Notes: generated from the letters alone by a model not told the origin. Positions 43,038-54,239 are shown, numbered from the stretch's first letter. The stretch is DNA of 64,000 nucleotides from Megaustenia siamemsis (GCA_032433765.1 JAVIAB010000041.1:75600232-75664231); one strand, 5' to 3'. Numbers and translations are program-made.

Positions 43038-43961
43038 TAAGGTTACCAGATGTCCACAGCATCAGGGACAAGTCTCCGGATTTAGTTTCTTGTTCCCAGA
43101 AAAATTTGTGTCCCAGGATTGTCCCTGATTTTACAAATTGTCCCTGGGTAGCCCCGGATTTCTACGTTCATTATTAGTATGGTTTTAAGTCTAAAATAAC
43201 ACTCCATATCTAATATACTCACCATTTTAAAAATAAAATACACGAGTATGTGCATTTATAGTTTCTTTTCATTATAGTTCATTCACAAGATAAAACTACG
43301 GAATGTGCACTATTGAGACTGCCTCAGGAAAGGGAGAAATAAGAAGAAACTGCTCATTATTTTTCTTTAAATTTTGATGGCCTTATCATAATTGATAATT
43401 TGAAGATAATTTGTTTTATGAAATGTTTGTTTTAAGTAGTACGTGATGTTAGAAAGAAAATAGCAAGGTGGAATGAAGAAAATGCTACACTTTGTTCAAA
43501 ATGGGGTAAAGTTTTTAAATTCTTCCCTGAAAAAAAGTATTCCATATGCAGAACTACCAGAGGTTCACTGAACTGTCCTTGTGTATTCCTGGAAGTAATG
43601 CTTCAGTGGAGAGAGTTTTCTCTGAAATAAACATGATGTGATCAAAGTTCAACATGAGTTTAGGAGTTGCTTAACCCATGCATGTCATCTTGGTAAGCTT
43701 TAATATGACCTGTCAAGAATTTACCACAAAATTGGGATCTAGAGTAGACCAGCTGAAGTAAATTCATTCTTCAGAAAAGTACTTATAAATACTGTAAGTA
43801 GAATTAAATCTTTTATTTTATAAATAGAATGAGTATTAAAATTCTTTAAAATGTGTCTGAAAATATATAATTGAATAGCAAACTAACAAAACATTTTAAA
43901 AAGTAGTTTTTGTTATGTTTTTACCTGTCCCCAGAAATAGTGGAATAATCTGGTAACCTTA
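43038..43961 (+). mobile_element. hAT transposon, family T2, internally deleted
   Basis: A perfect 14-bp terminal inverted repeat, TAAGGTTACCAGAT and ATCTGGTAACCTTA, bounds 924 bp. Flanks TTTTATGG (43030-43037) and TCTTATGG (43962-43969) are an 8-bp target duplication with one change. Inside, 43575-43650 reads LSLCIPGSNASVERVFSEIN, the hAT dimerisation signature, then a stop. Most of the transposase is missing. Terminal sequence and GTCCC subterminal motifs make it a relative of family T1. Confidence 0.9.
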
Positions 43962-43989
43962 TCTTATGGACTTGTCTATTTATAAACTA

Positions 43990-44335
43990 TAATCAAGAAA
44001 AGAAAGTTGACATATGTCAACAATGTGATGAGAAGAGATAATAAGAGAATTTCAAAGAAAACTATTACATGAGAAATGGGGTGAAAGAAAAAAGGCTGAC
44101 CTAGAGAAATGCTGAAAGAACAAAGAGGTGGAAAGTAATAATGACTGACACAAGCTCTATTCTCAAGTTTGAGAGTTTCGCCTCAAACAGAAACAAGTGA
44201 CAAGATACAATAATGGTCCTGTATGAGATTCAACACTTACCGGTAACTTAAAGATTGCTGAACATGGAGGGAGGTCTAGAATTTCTTCTCTATGTACTGC
44301 CTTTGGCTGAAAAGGACAATCGATAGATAGATATT
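43990..44335 (+). mobile_element. Diverged LINE A-like C-terminus with family K tail
   Basis: Traces of the GHVMRRDN, QALQW and LTREML region (AACAATGTGATGAGAAGAGA TAATAAG) are followed by CTATGTACTGCCTTTGGCTG, AAAGGACAATCGATAGATAG. The 3' hairpin family is kept but frames are gone. A similar piece is at 54240-54580. Confidence 0.6.
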
Positions 44336-44534
44336 AAATACAGACAAACCACAACAAACAATTTAACCTCATTCCCATCCACATAGTTTAGATCACTGTT
44401 TCTGAACATTGTCTGTTTAATCAAAACACTTAACACAAAATAAAATATATACTGATTTTTAGAGATTTAGTTAATTCCATACCTTAGATGCCATTGGATC
44501 TGACTGAGTTCTGTCTTTCTTCTTTCCTATTACT

Positions 44535-44870
44535 GGTGAGAATACCATGGACAGCTAAGAAGAGTAATGAAAACATTTTGAATTAGGCCAGAGCAAAGAG
44601 AGAAGTAATTGCCAATATTAGGAAGAAACAATCTTCATTTTTTGGCCATGTAATGAGAAAGCAACAACTGGAATATATTGTGACAACTGGGAAAGTTGAG
44701 GGACAAAGAGACAGAGGGAAGCAAAAGAAAAGATACCAGACAGCTTAAGAGAATGGCTTGGCAGAAGGTAACAACAGAAATGAAAAAATAACTGTCGAGA
44801 TCAAAAGTTGTGGAGAGACATGATCACCTATGCCATCAGACATGGTACTTGATGATGATGATGATTAATG
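44535..44870 (+). mobile_element. LINE family C, degenerate C-terminus
   Basis: The nucleotide sequence matches 36558-37015 in reverse complement: ACCATGGACAGCTAAGAAGA, GGAAGAAACAATCTTCATTT TTTGGCC, GAGACATGATCACCTATGCC, and a GATGATGATGAT tail. Stops and indels break all frames. Confidence 0.72.
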
Positions 44871-44984
44871 ATGCAGAGTATTATATTCAGTGTATACACA
44901 ACTTGTAAATTTAAATGTATAGTCTTCAGTTTTAGAGTCTTTAGAGTAGGCATTTGTGTTAATTTAAAAATAAAGTCAAGATTC

Positions 44985-45160
44985 ACTCCACGCCTTGCTA
45001 GGCATATGGAGAATATGGTGTTAGTGACCAGGTTTTTTCATGACCACAAAGCAAATTTTTGTGTGATGTAGTCAGTGTCATGCCAGGCTGCCTTCACTTC
45101 CTATAAAAAATCTCTGGTACCCATTTTTAGAAGCTGGTTGAACTCTGAAGTTTTATAGGT
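44985..45160 (-). mobile_element. SINE family 1, old partial copy
   Basis: ACGCCTTGCTAGGCATATGG, GAATATGGTGTTAGTGACCA, TCTCTGGTACCCATTTTTAG match the SINE-1 body in reverse, with many changes. The tRNA head is missing. Confidence 0.6.
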
Positions 45161-45475
45161 CTGATAAAATATGCCACTTCTGTGCTAATTTTACACTATA
45201 AACAAGTTAGTGTATTAGTATTCAAAGACTTCCTGTTATTTGAACTTTGAAGAAAGGTTCATAAATGGTGCATAGTTTCCTTTTAAAGTGCCTTGTAAAG
45301 GCTTGCAAGTCCATTTATTTATACAAAATCTTTTTACTATTTAGGTAGAACCATACAAGTTGGAAGGTAAGTCTCTCTTGCATGAAACATAAAAGTACCA
45401 TATGTTATAATCTAAAATTGGTCCATTGGCTTGTTTAGATGTGCACAAATTAAATATGTTGATATTTCTTTCCAG
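45161..45475. other. End of intron 5, no gene
   Basis: Nothing recognised. It closes with TTTCTTTCCAG before exon 6. Confidence 0.45.
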
Positions 45476-45603
45476 TAATGCAGATTGCCGGTGGCTTATC
45501 ACAGCTTCTCCATTCACAAATGTTGTCTTGAAGCTGATTGATTTTGTCTTGGAGGAGTTTTCTAACAACGAATTATGTGCTGACTTTGTATCTATTTATG
45601 ATG
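45476..45603 (+). CDS. CUB gene exon 6: middle third of CUB domain 2
   Basis: A 128-bp exon with the same phases as exon 3. It encodes NADCRWLITASPFTN, VVLKLIDFVLEEFSN and NELCADFVSIYDG. It has both the second Cys (DCRW) and the third Cys (LCADF) of the domain, so domain 2 can form two disulfides. Donor GATG|GTATGT. Confidence 0.92.
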
Positions 45604-45699
45604 GTATGTAATTGCTTAATATTCTTTTTAGATGTTTATTCTTTAATAATTATATATATATAATTATATAATTATATAATTTTATAATTAGGCACCAGC

Positions 45700-45895
45700 A
45701 AGTATCAACTGTCTTGCCATGATGAGCGACTCACCCAGAACAGATCAGTGGGACAAGATACAATGCATGTCCTGTGTAAAGGTCTGACATTTTGTAACAA
45801 GATCATCGGACTCAAGAATCTATAATTTCTGCCCTATGTGCTATCTTTGGCTAGAAAGGACAATTGATAAATAATAGATAGATAAATAGATAGAA
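45700..45895 (+). mobile_element. Family K 3' end
   Basis: GAACAGATCAGTGGGACAAG, TGTAAAGGTCTGACATTTTG, then TTTCTGCCCTATGTGCTATC, TTTGGCTAGAAAGGACAATT and ATAGAT repeats. It matches the tails at 44300 and 54540. Non-coding. Confidence 0.6.
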
Positions 45896-45897
45896 TA

Positions 45898-46067
45898 TTA
45901 ATTGTGTAAAACCACCATATAAATGAGTAGCAACTGATAAAGTTGTACATGAGTTGCATTAACAGACAATAGATAAATAATAGTTAGATAGATAGACAGA
46001 ATGTTAATTGTGTAAAACCACCATATAAATGAGTAGCAACTGATTAAGTTGTACATGAGTTGCACTA
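45898..46067. repeat. 106-bp tandem duplication
   Basis: TTAATTGTGTAAAACCACCA starts at 45898 and again at 46004, and the copies stay similar through ATGAGTTGCA. The second copy was then hit by a SINE at 46068. Confidence 0.85.
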
Positions 46068-46414
46068 GTAAGTAAAAGTAAAGTAAAGTACCCCCCGTCA
46101 CGCCAAGTGGCGTATAGGGAAATATGGTGTTAGTGACCCTATATTTTACAGACCTTCAGCACATGATTTTTGGGGTAATGTGGTCGGTATTACGCCCGTG
46201 CTGCTTTTACTTTCCCAGAAAAAATCCGGTACCCATTTAAGGCTGGGTGAACCCGGAGCCGTCGGTTGGGATCGAACCCTACCCCTTGTCCGTAGTAGTC
46301 CAGTTCACTAACCACTGAGCTATCGCGGCTCCTACTAATTTTTAGGGAATTAGTAAAACCCAGGTGTCCTCGCCAGGATTACGAACCCCGGCTGTTGCCG
46401 TGGTAAGCCAACCG
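46068..46414 (-). mobile_element. Composite SINE: extra tRNA-like head plus SINE family 1
   Basis: The 13-bp repeat ATGAGTTGCACTA flanks the unit (46055-46067 and 46415-46427). On the minus strand it starts with a tRNA-like piece (GGTTGGCTTACCACGGCAAC, GGGGTTCGTAATCC, GGCGAGGACACC), then a short linker, then a complete SINE-1 (GGAGCCGCGATAGCTCAGTG, GGTTCGATCCC, body, TTTACTTTACTTTAC tail). A single duplication around both parts suggests joint mobilisation. Confidence 0.87.
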
Positions 46415-46728
46415 ATGAGTTGCACTAACAGACAAATAATAGAATAATAAACTAATGAATGCAGAATAGGGATAAGGGATTTGAGAGAGAGGATAGTTGA
46501 GTTATTGATGATGTATATTTACTGTTGAAATTATTAAAAATTTTCCCATTTTGAATTCACACATTTTCCATTGTCTCTCTTTCCAAATTAGTCAATCTTC
46601 TTTCCAGCAAAATTCAACTTGAATAGTCATTAATTGAACAATATGGCAGATTATTTTTTTGATAATAAAAAAACAGCAAAAGCTTTATTTAAGTAGGTTT
46701 ATCATAATTTTGTTTTTCATTGGGAGGG

Positions 46729-47375
46729 GGAAACAAGTAAAGAAATTAGAATCAGAATAGCTAAAGCAGCAATGTCTTTCAGAAGCCTTGAAAAGTTGTG
46801 GAAATCAAAACTCATCAGCACAAACACAAAACTTGGACTTTTCAAATCAAATGTACTATCAACCCTAAAGTATTGTATGTGAGAGCTGGAAAACAACAAG
46901 AGACATAGAAACAAAGTTGAACGCATTCAAAAATAAATGTCTAAGGAAAATACTTGGTATATCGTGGAACGAATTCAAAACAAACGAGAAAATTAGAGAA
47001 ATCGCCAATCAACCACTAATATCTTCAGTAATGAAGAAAAGACAATGGTCATATGTTGGACATGTGATGAGGAGAGATAATAACCGAATAACAAAGCAAG
47101 CCCTTATGTGGGAAACAACAGGTAAGAGGAAAAGAGGCCGACCCAGAGAGACACTGAGAAGAACATTGATCAGAGAGGCAAGAGCAGTAGGAATTATTGA
47201 GCTCCCTCAATAAGATAGGGTTGCTTGCACAGAACAAAGACAAATGACAAGATTTGATTAAATATTTTTACAAGGATTGAAAAGTGCTAGAATAAAAATT
47301 TAGATAAGAGGAAAGGTATCTGAGTCTATGTCCTATGGGGCGGTTATGGCTTGAAAGGTCAATAGATAGATAAAT
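46729..47375 (+). mobile_element. LINE family A, C-terminal fragment
   Basis: Matches the intact copy from KEIRIRIAKAAMSFRSLEK to the tail. Two frames are used: a shift at about 46868 (CTAAAGTATTGTATG), then 46917-47213 open with NKCLRKILGISWNEF and KRKRGRPRETLRRT. An insertion near 47197 shifts the end. Tail TCGAAAGG-like plus AGAT repeats. Confidence 0.83.
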
Positions 47376-48005
47376 AATAATTTTGTGTCATATGTGGAAT
47401 TTGCTAAAACTGGAACCACACTTAACCTGTGAATTTTGATTTGAGATAAATACATTATTTCTGATTATGTGAGGTTAACTCTTTGGAATCACAAGTTTAG
47501 TAATAGGTGGTAAGCAGATGTAGGGTTCATATTTTTTATTCAGTAATAGAATGTTGCTTCAAATATTTAGATAATATCTAAAATGATTTCTCTGACATGG
47601 GCCATAACATCAAAAGTACAGAGAAAAATGCAAGCTATTGAAATGTGATATTATTATGTATCTCATACCTGGATTATGTCACAGATGAAGTGGTTAAAAA
47701 AAAGAATAAGACAATGCATAAGACTTTATAAATGTCTCTAGGCAATGTAATTAATTACAAACTGAGGAATTAAGGAAATATAATAAATCTTACATGTTGG
47801 GCCTGGTAGAACACATTTAGTTTGGGATTGTTATTGGACAAAGAAAACATTGAATGTATAAGAAATGATTGGAAGAAAGAAAGAAGGAAAAATCACACTA
47901 AAGATCTTTCTCAGATGTACACTGTACTGATCTTTCTTTTTGATGGAAAAAAGAAAAAGCTCATTATCAATAGAAACTGTTCAGGAACAATGATGATGAT
48001 TCTAT
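47376..48005. other. Intron 6 sequence, no gene
   Basis: No family recognised. A 74-codon frame at 47822-48046 runs into the hAT end and has no motif. Target duplication GATTCTAT at 47998-48005 ends the interval. Confidence 0.4.
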
Positions 48006-48810
48006 CAGTGGCGTATTCTCTATGTTGCCGCAGCTACCGCCGGTAGCCTTGAACATATTAATGAAATACAAAAGGAAATGATAATTTATTATATTTTCTT
48101 TTATAATTATATTACAAATTTTCTAATATTCTATTACACATTTCGTAGGCCAATATGATTTATTTGCTTTGATTTGCATTTATTAAAGCAAGGTTTTCCT
48201 CTGGCCACTATGTTTGTTAATGAAACCGAAACTACTCTACATTGAAACCTCTAGTTGCTAGCGGTACATTTTTCCTCTATCCGGACCTAGTATTAATGAC
48301 CTTGACATTAAAAAATGGGAGTCAAAATGATATAGCGGGAGCTACCGCTAGAGGAATGTTGTTTCATGGGTTATTTTTAGCTCTAGCCAGTTAGAAGCGC
48401 TAAAAGTGAAAGTGAAACTGTCTGATTACCAGAACTTCCTTAACTATTTATAACTATGTTGTGTGGATCAGCATCTGTAGAAAGAACTTTTTCTGCTCTC
48501 AAGAGAATCAAATCTTATTGTCACTCAACTCAGACACAAGAGCGCTTATCTGGTTTGGCATTAATGCCCATTGAGAAATCATTCCCTCAGAAACTTAGAA
48601 ATCAACCCAACAGTACTTTCAATGACAAAGTCATCAAGACATTTTCATCCCAAAAAAGACGGATATAATTAACATATAAATAAGTAAGTAATTTAAAATG
48701 TAGTGATGTCATTAGAAAATATTACTTTATGTTAGCCTAATGAATATAATGTATGTTTTTATTTATTATGTTGTCGGTAGCCCAGACCCCAAAACCAGTA
48801 TATGCCACTG
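48006..48810 (+). mobile_element. hAT transposon, family T3, internally deleted, 8-bp target duplication
   Basis: It starts CAGTGGCGTATTC and ends ..ATATGCCACTG, a terminal inverted repeat with the CAGTGGCRTA core typical of many hAT elements. It is flanked by GATTCTAT on both sides (47998-48005, 48811-48818). The interior keeps only a C-terminal transposase remnant (48456-48668): CGSASVERTFSALKRIKSYC then STQTQERLSGLALM and FNDKVIKTF, the dimerisation domain of a transposase related to those annotated near ZMYM-type proteins. Non-autonomous. Confidence 0.9.
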
Positions 48811-48818
48811 GATTCTAT

Positions 48819-49154
48819 ATCTATTTATTGTCCTTTTGCACCAAAGACAGCAGCCAGGGCATACATATTTTACTCTTTATGCCGTACAATCTTGATATTA
48901 AGCATCAGACCTTGCATGAAACCTCCAAAAATGCTTTAATAAATTAGTTTCTTATGATTTATGAAGGATAAAGTAAACTATTGTTAAGTATTCTTCTTCT
49001 TCTACTTTTTTTTTAGCTCCCTGTGGGGTATGTGTGTTTCCGGTTGTATCCAAAATGGAGGAAATATTTTTCTCCGGCTTGGTATAGAACCGTTGATCAG
49101 AGGTTTAACAAGCCGCCATCGTAAAAACGATTTTGTTAATGAAATGTAGCCCTG
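48819..49154. other. Intron 6 sequence with family K traces
   Basis: TCTATTTATTGTCCTTTTGC and CAGGGCATACATATTTT at 48826-48870 resemble a reversed family K tail. 49045-49145 resembles its body (AACCGTTGATCAGAGGTTTA). No gene. Confidence 0.4.
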
Positions 49155-49275
49155 ATACTAAAATATCTTTAAAAGAATTGAAAACTGCTAGAACAAAAAA
49201 TTTAGATAAGAGAAGGAGTATTTGGTCTAAGCCCTATGGGCCGGCTATGGCTCAAAAGGTCAATAGATAGATAGG
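49155..49275 (+). mobile_element. LINE family A, 3' tail
   Basis: AATATCTTTAAAAGAATTGA, AACTGCTAGAACAAAAAATT, GGGCCGGCTATGGCTCAAAA GGTCAATAGATAG. A very short 5'-truncated copy of the last 120 bp. Confidence 0.8.
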
Positions 49276-49282
49276 AGCATAG

Positions 49283-49475
49283 ATCTTCAACAAACACTTT
49301 CCAAACCATTCTGTTTCTTGCCATTTTTTTAAGATCATTCCATGTCTTCCCCATCATCTTCATCTCTGCATCCATCTGTCTTCTCCAAGAATATTTTGGT
49401 GTTCCTCTTTTTCCTTGGGGATTCCTAAAAAGGACCTGCTCATGTTTGTCATGTTATTGTGGCTTATTTTTTTAC
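49283..49475 (-). mobile_element. LINE family D, C-terminal fragment, reverse strand
   Basis: The minus strand reads NPQGKRGTPKYSWRR-like sequence, then EMKMMGKTWNDLK and a RMVWKVFVED-like end. It matches 36165-36350. Followed at 49500-49570 by a diverged family K body in reverse. Confidence 0.65.
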
Positions 49476-49781
49476 GGTACAGGATAGTCAGTCCCATGCC
49501 CAACCCTCCTTAGTCAACTCTTATGAACATGCCCGCTAGGGAAAGCCTTACAATCCTTTATTCCCCTTTTGGGCCCCAGCAGCACACTTATTGTCAAATA
49601 TTATAATTTAGTAATTTAACATAGAAAATATATTTTTTACCAATTTTATAATGTAAAAATGCTATAGTTGTTTCTTTGGGAATTATATATTGAAAATAAA
49701 TTGTCATTACTTTTAACTTCAGTGAAAACGTTAATGTAGGATTGTGTACTTGATTCATGATTCCACTCTTGTCTTCCTTAG
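49476..49781. other. End of intron 6, no gene
   Basis: Apart from the repeat trace at 49500-49570 nothing is recognised. Acceptor CTTGTCTTCCTTAG precedes exon 7. Confidence 0.45.
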
Positions 49782-49955
49782 GTATCAATACAAGACATAA
49801 TCCCCTAGCAGCATCATTGTGTGGCCGAATTTCAAACAGAACTTTCATAAGCACTTTCAATGCCATGACTGTTGTGTTTCATTCTGAATTATTAATGAAT
49901 TTTGCTAATAATTACAGAGGTTTTGTATTTGAGTACATATCCCAGAAAAGGCCAG
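49782..49955 (+). CDS. CUB gene exon 7: C-terminal third of CUB domain 2
   Basis: A 174-bp exon with the same phases as exon 4 but four codons longer. It encodes INTRHNPLAASLCGRISNRT, FNAMTVVFHSELLMNF, then NYRGFVFEYISQKRP. The fourth Cys (SLCG) is present and pairs in family logic with the Cys of exon 6. The HSD of domain 1 is HSE here, so one usual calcium ligand is changed from Asp to Glu. Donor CCAG|GTAATG. The frame leaves after one base. Confidence 0.92.
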
Positions 49956-51080
49956 GTAATGAAATTGTTCAGTACAAATGTATCTATTTTATAAATGTTG
50001 ACATGTCAGGAGTGTCTACATAGCTTCCATATTTTTTAGAGGCTACCCTTTATACCAGAGGAAATAAGGTGTAAAAATAAAAAATAAAAAAACACTGTAC
50101 ACCTCAATTTTTTACAAGTATTAATATTATAATAGTTTCTGAGAAATTCCAAATGATATGATAAGTGATGATATTGAAAAGTGCAGAACTATTGACAGAA
50201 ATGAGTAACTGGCAGTTCCACTTTTGCAGTTGTGCTTTGATTTTATTTTTATAAATTGTAAGAGTAGATTAATTTTAAGAAGAAAAGAATGTGAAAAGTC
50301 ACACAAATGGAATGTTTACTATACAAATGGATGGTTTGGAGCTTAATTCTTTTTATTTTGTTGTTGAAAATTCAGTAAAAATTACAGGAATCACATACCA
50401 TATAGAAGGTGTGTGTCTAATAGCTTACTTTGAAATCCGTTCTTCCTTCCTCATCCCCCTAACCCTGGGGGTCTTTAGAGCACTATTGACAGAGTTTATC
50501 AACATTCCTCATGCATCTCTGTCTCCAGTTATTTTTTGGGTTCTGTGATTTTGAGGCCTGTCTTTTCTTTGATGTTATCTTCCCATCTCTTTCTTTATCT
50601 TCCTCTTCTTCTCCATTCTTTCACAGTTCATTGCATAATGTTCTTTGCTATGCCAGATGATTGAGATACAAGGCCAAACCATTTAATTTTGAATTTCTTT
50701 ACAAAAATCAAAAGACCAACAAATATTCCATTTATTTGTTGTAGCTTTTTGTGATATTTGTCATTCATGACATGATCCAAATAAGAGGTGCTAATAACTT
50801 GACAAATATGTTCTAAATTCATACCTTGTAATTTCTTTTCTATGTACCACGCATTCCACTTGTATAGAATGCAGAAATCGTCAGTAATGAGACTGTTAGA
50901 TAGAGAGCTCTGCTGTGAGGGTCCATGTAATGCAGGTATATATAATAATTGATTTAACCATCATGTACACTTATATCTAATCACTTTGATATTATCTGAA
51001 TGAGACTGTTAATGAGACTTGAATGCGAACACATTCTCATTCATTTGATTGATGGATTGCTTGCTGGGATTGACTGGATT
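49956..51080. other. Intron 7 sequence, no gene
   Basis: Two unassigned open frames under 90 codons. A weak minus-strand LINE-like trace lies near 50530-50830 (IKWFGLVSQSSG resembles the KWFGHV block of family G). Nothing firm. Confidence 0.35.
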
Positions 51081-51640
51081 CTGTTAACTTGCTCCCCTCA
51101 ACAAACAGGCCGCTGATAAATTCTTTATCCACTAGAAATACTCTAGTGACTGTTAACTTGCTCCCCTCAACAAACAGGCCGCTGATCAATTCGTTATCCA
51201 CAAGCAATACTCTAGTGACTGTTAACTTGCTCCCCTCAACAAACAGGCCACTGATAAATTCTTTATCCACTAGAAATACTCTAGTGACTGTTAACTTGCT
51301 CACCTCAACAAACAGGCCGCTGATAAATTCTTTATCCACTAGAAACACTCTAGTGACTGTTAACTTGCTCCCCACAACAAACAGGCCACTGATCAATTTG
51401 TTATCCACAAGCAATACTCTAGTGACTGTTAACTTGCTCCCCTCAACAAACAGGCCGCTGATAAATTCTTTATCCACTAGCAATACTCTAGTGACTGTTA
51501 ACTTGCTCCCCTCAACAAACAGGCCGCTGATAAATTCTTTATCCACTAGCAATACTCTAGTGACTGTTAACTTGCTCCCCTCAACAAACAGGCCGCTGAT
51601 AAATTCTTTATCCACAAGCAATACTCTAGTGAATGTTGAC
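51081..51640. repeat. 69-bp minisatellite, 8 units, open in frame on both strands
   Basis: Units start TGTTAACTTGCTCCCCTCAA CAAACAGGCC and are exactly 69 bp (23 codons). The plus strand would give a repeat with STNRPLINSLST and the minus strand one with DKEFISGLFVEGSKLT. Codon-sized length with both strands open is unusual, but no gene context, start or splice evidence supports translation. Some units share paired variants (GATCAATT with GTTATCCACAAG), which suggests block duplications. Confidence 0.93.
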
Positions 51641-52084
51641 AAATCAGTTTATCTGTCACATGTCTTACATGTGCTGCACCGTGATGTTACAACGGTTGAA
51701 CCGTGAATGGCCAGGACACGAACTTTGCGCCCACACACGATCTCTTGAAATTAATGTACTTCGCGTTGATATTTTTGCTGTTCCGGCCCCACTGAACTCT
51801 GAGGACCAGATCTTTCTTTGCCCACTGAGTATTCGTTCTTCACTACACCACATACACTCAGACACTAGTGAGGTTATAATGTTCAAGGAAATCCATTCTT
51901 AAAACATGATTCAAGTTTATTCACGAACAGTTTGTAAATGAACATAACAGTTTAAAAATCAGCCATTACATATTTCTCAGCTGCTCACATGCACTAATAA
52001 TGTGCAGCTATTTCTTCCCAGGCTGCAGGGTTTATGTTCAGAGTCTTCATGTCACATTTATACACGTCTACAAATCAAAGTTTT
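51641..52084. other. Intron 7 sequence, no gene
   Basis: Flank of the minisatellite. A frame at 51633-51902 is without motif. No repeat recognised. Confidence 0.4.
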
Positions 52085-53235
52085 GGGCACCTCCTAGTCT
52101 TTTTTGCCATCAGTAGTTGTCCATAGAGTATATCTTTTGAATGTGGCCATCTTTTATACGGTGTATTTGGCCAAGCCAGTGTAACCTACATTGTTTCATC
52201 AGCATATAGATGTTCAGGAGGCCTGTGCGAATCATGACCTCCATGTTTGTCACTTTATCCTTCCAGGTGATACCAAGAATATGGCACAGACATTGTTGAT
52301 GGAATGCATTTAGCTTTCTCTCCTGCTTTGCATAAGTTGTCCAAGATTTGTTGCCAAACACACTTAGAAAGATGGGCAAAGGTGGTAGCAGCTTTACGAA
52401 TGTGGGTGTTAATTTCTGTATCTAAAGATAATTTGTCATTGATGATGGACCCCAGGTAGCTATACTACCGCTGCATGACATCGAGTTTGTAGTTATCGAT
52501 AAAGATTGCAGGTGTTGCTTTAACATCCTGAGCGAGTGTATTAGTTTTCTGCAAACTTATTGTTACACCGAAGTCTCTGTAGGCTTGTGAAAAGCGATGG
52601 CCTCAGCAAATAACAAGTCTCTAATAGTGATATGTCCAATTTTTAACCTTGCCTTTAGTCTTGCAAGATTGAGCAACCGACCATCAAATCTAGTATGAAG
52701 ATAGACTCCTTCATTCACATTTGAGAATGCATGTTTTAATAGACCAGCAAAGAAGATTCCAAATAGGGTCAGGGCAAGAATGTATCCCTGCTTGAAACTG
52801 CTGTGTATGTTCAAGGGTTGTGATGTGCTGCCATTGTATTGAATGATACCCTTCATATCCTCATGAAATGATTTGACTAGCAATAGCAGAGTATCTGGGC
52901 AGCCTATTTAAAAAGTATTTTGAAAAGACTGTCCCTATTGACAAAGTCAATGGCCTTTGTAAGGTCCATAAAGGCAATGAAGAGAGGCTTTTTCTGCTCT
53001 CCAAATTTACCTTCAAGCAGATGTCAAGAGAAAATCATGTCTGCAGTTGATCTTCTGGATCTAAAGTCACATTGCGATTCAGGATATATGCGTTCTGTGA
53101 GTTTTTGTAGCCTTCTTCAGATGACACTGGTGAAGGTTTTGTCAATGATGCTGAGTAAGGAGATGCCTCTGTAGTTATTGCAGTTGCTTCTATATCCTTT
53201 ATTTTTATAGAGAGTTACAATCATGGAGTCTCTCA
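52085..53235 (-). mobile_element. LINE family E with reverse transcriptase, reverse strand
   Basis: The minus strand reads from about 53235: DMRDSMIVTLYKNKGYRS, NCNNYRGISLLSI, PESQCDFRSRRSTADMIFS, LFIAFMDLTKAIDFVNRDSL, then SSFKQGYILALTLFGIFFAG and a degraded FAEAIA box where FADD stood, followed by LNAFHQQCLCHILGITWKDK and RLHWLGQIHRI. Gene order is that of a LINE polymerase plus C-terminal block. Stops, frameshifts and the altered catalytic box make it dead. 5'-truncated. Confidence 0.8.
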
Positions 53236-53685
53236 TATCTTAAAGAATGGTTTTCTCTTATGGGTGGTACCAGGCAAAGAAAAACACTTCAAAACTAAAC
53301 CAAATGTCCAGAAAGTGGAGACTTTAAAACAATCTATAAATGCTGAGTTTTGAGTCAGAACCCATTCTTTTACTTAAAAGTTTACAGTTTTTAAGTTCAG
53401 AGCCTTCACTGAGAGTTTTATTTTCTCCTTGAACTGGAGTTCAATGTTCTAGTTTCACTGTGAGTTAAATTTGAGAAGCCGTTATCAGAATCATGCAATC
53501 AAAATATTTAATGCTTTGAATGGTGTTGTTTTTCAATTTGGAGACTTTGGGAAATGCTCTGACATTACAACAATTGGAGGTAAGGCAATGGTTGATCATA
53601 TGACTGGATTATTAAGATTTGCTAATAGAAAAAGAAATAAATTGGTTGTTCTTCCATTGCATTATCCATCAGGAGACACTTTGTG
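53236..53685. other. Intron 7 sequence, unassigned
   Basis: A 71-codon plus-strand frame (53471-53686) has no recognised motif. Nothing else seen. Confidence 0.35.
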
Positions 53686-54130
53686 ATGGTGTATCAGCAT
53701 CAACACAGACAAATGCAGTGCTAATCTCTTCACTCTCTCCCAAAAACAACAAGCAGAAGCCATCTACATAAATAATGAGCACATGAAAGAAGACAAAGAA
53801 CCTACTTATCTTGCAGTTACATTTGACAACAACCTGGCTCAAAAAAAGCTGATAAATATGGCAAACTAAAAAGTCAGGAGGAAATTAGTTATCCGAAGAA
53901 AGCTGTGTGGAACCGCATGGGGTACAAGTGGAAAAATACTCAGTAAAGTTTAGCAACAGAGTGTACGCCGACATCTACAATATGGATCATCTACATTCTT
54001 CTCATCAGTGACAGCACTACATACAGTGGTCTTGGTTTCTCAGCAATGCCTATATTTGATGGAGTTGTTGTGGAGAATACCAGCATTGAGAGAACACAGA
54101 CACAAAAGTGCTGATACAGGCACTTCCTCC
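53686..54130 (+). mobile_element. LINE family F, thumb/C-terminal fragment
   Basis: Across frameshifts the sequence reads SINTDKCSANLFTLS, KEDKEPTYLAVTFDNNL, VRRKLVIRRKLCGTAWGTSG, then YGSSTFFSSVT. This is the typical post-YADD region (INxxKT, YLGVTFD, YGS) of jockey-like LINEs. No intact frame. Confidence 0.68.
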
Positions 54131-54239
54131 AACACAGCTTAACATGTTAATTACAACTTTTAAAAAATACAGAAAGCAATTTGTAAATTTATCCAAAAAT
54201 AAACAAGCACTATAGTTAAAAAGCATCCAAAAATATCAT

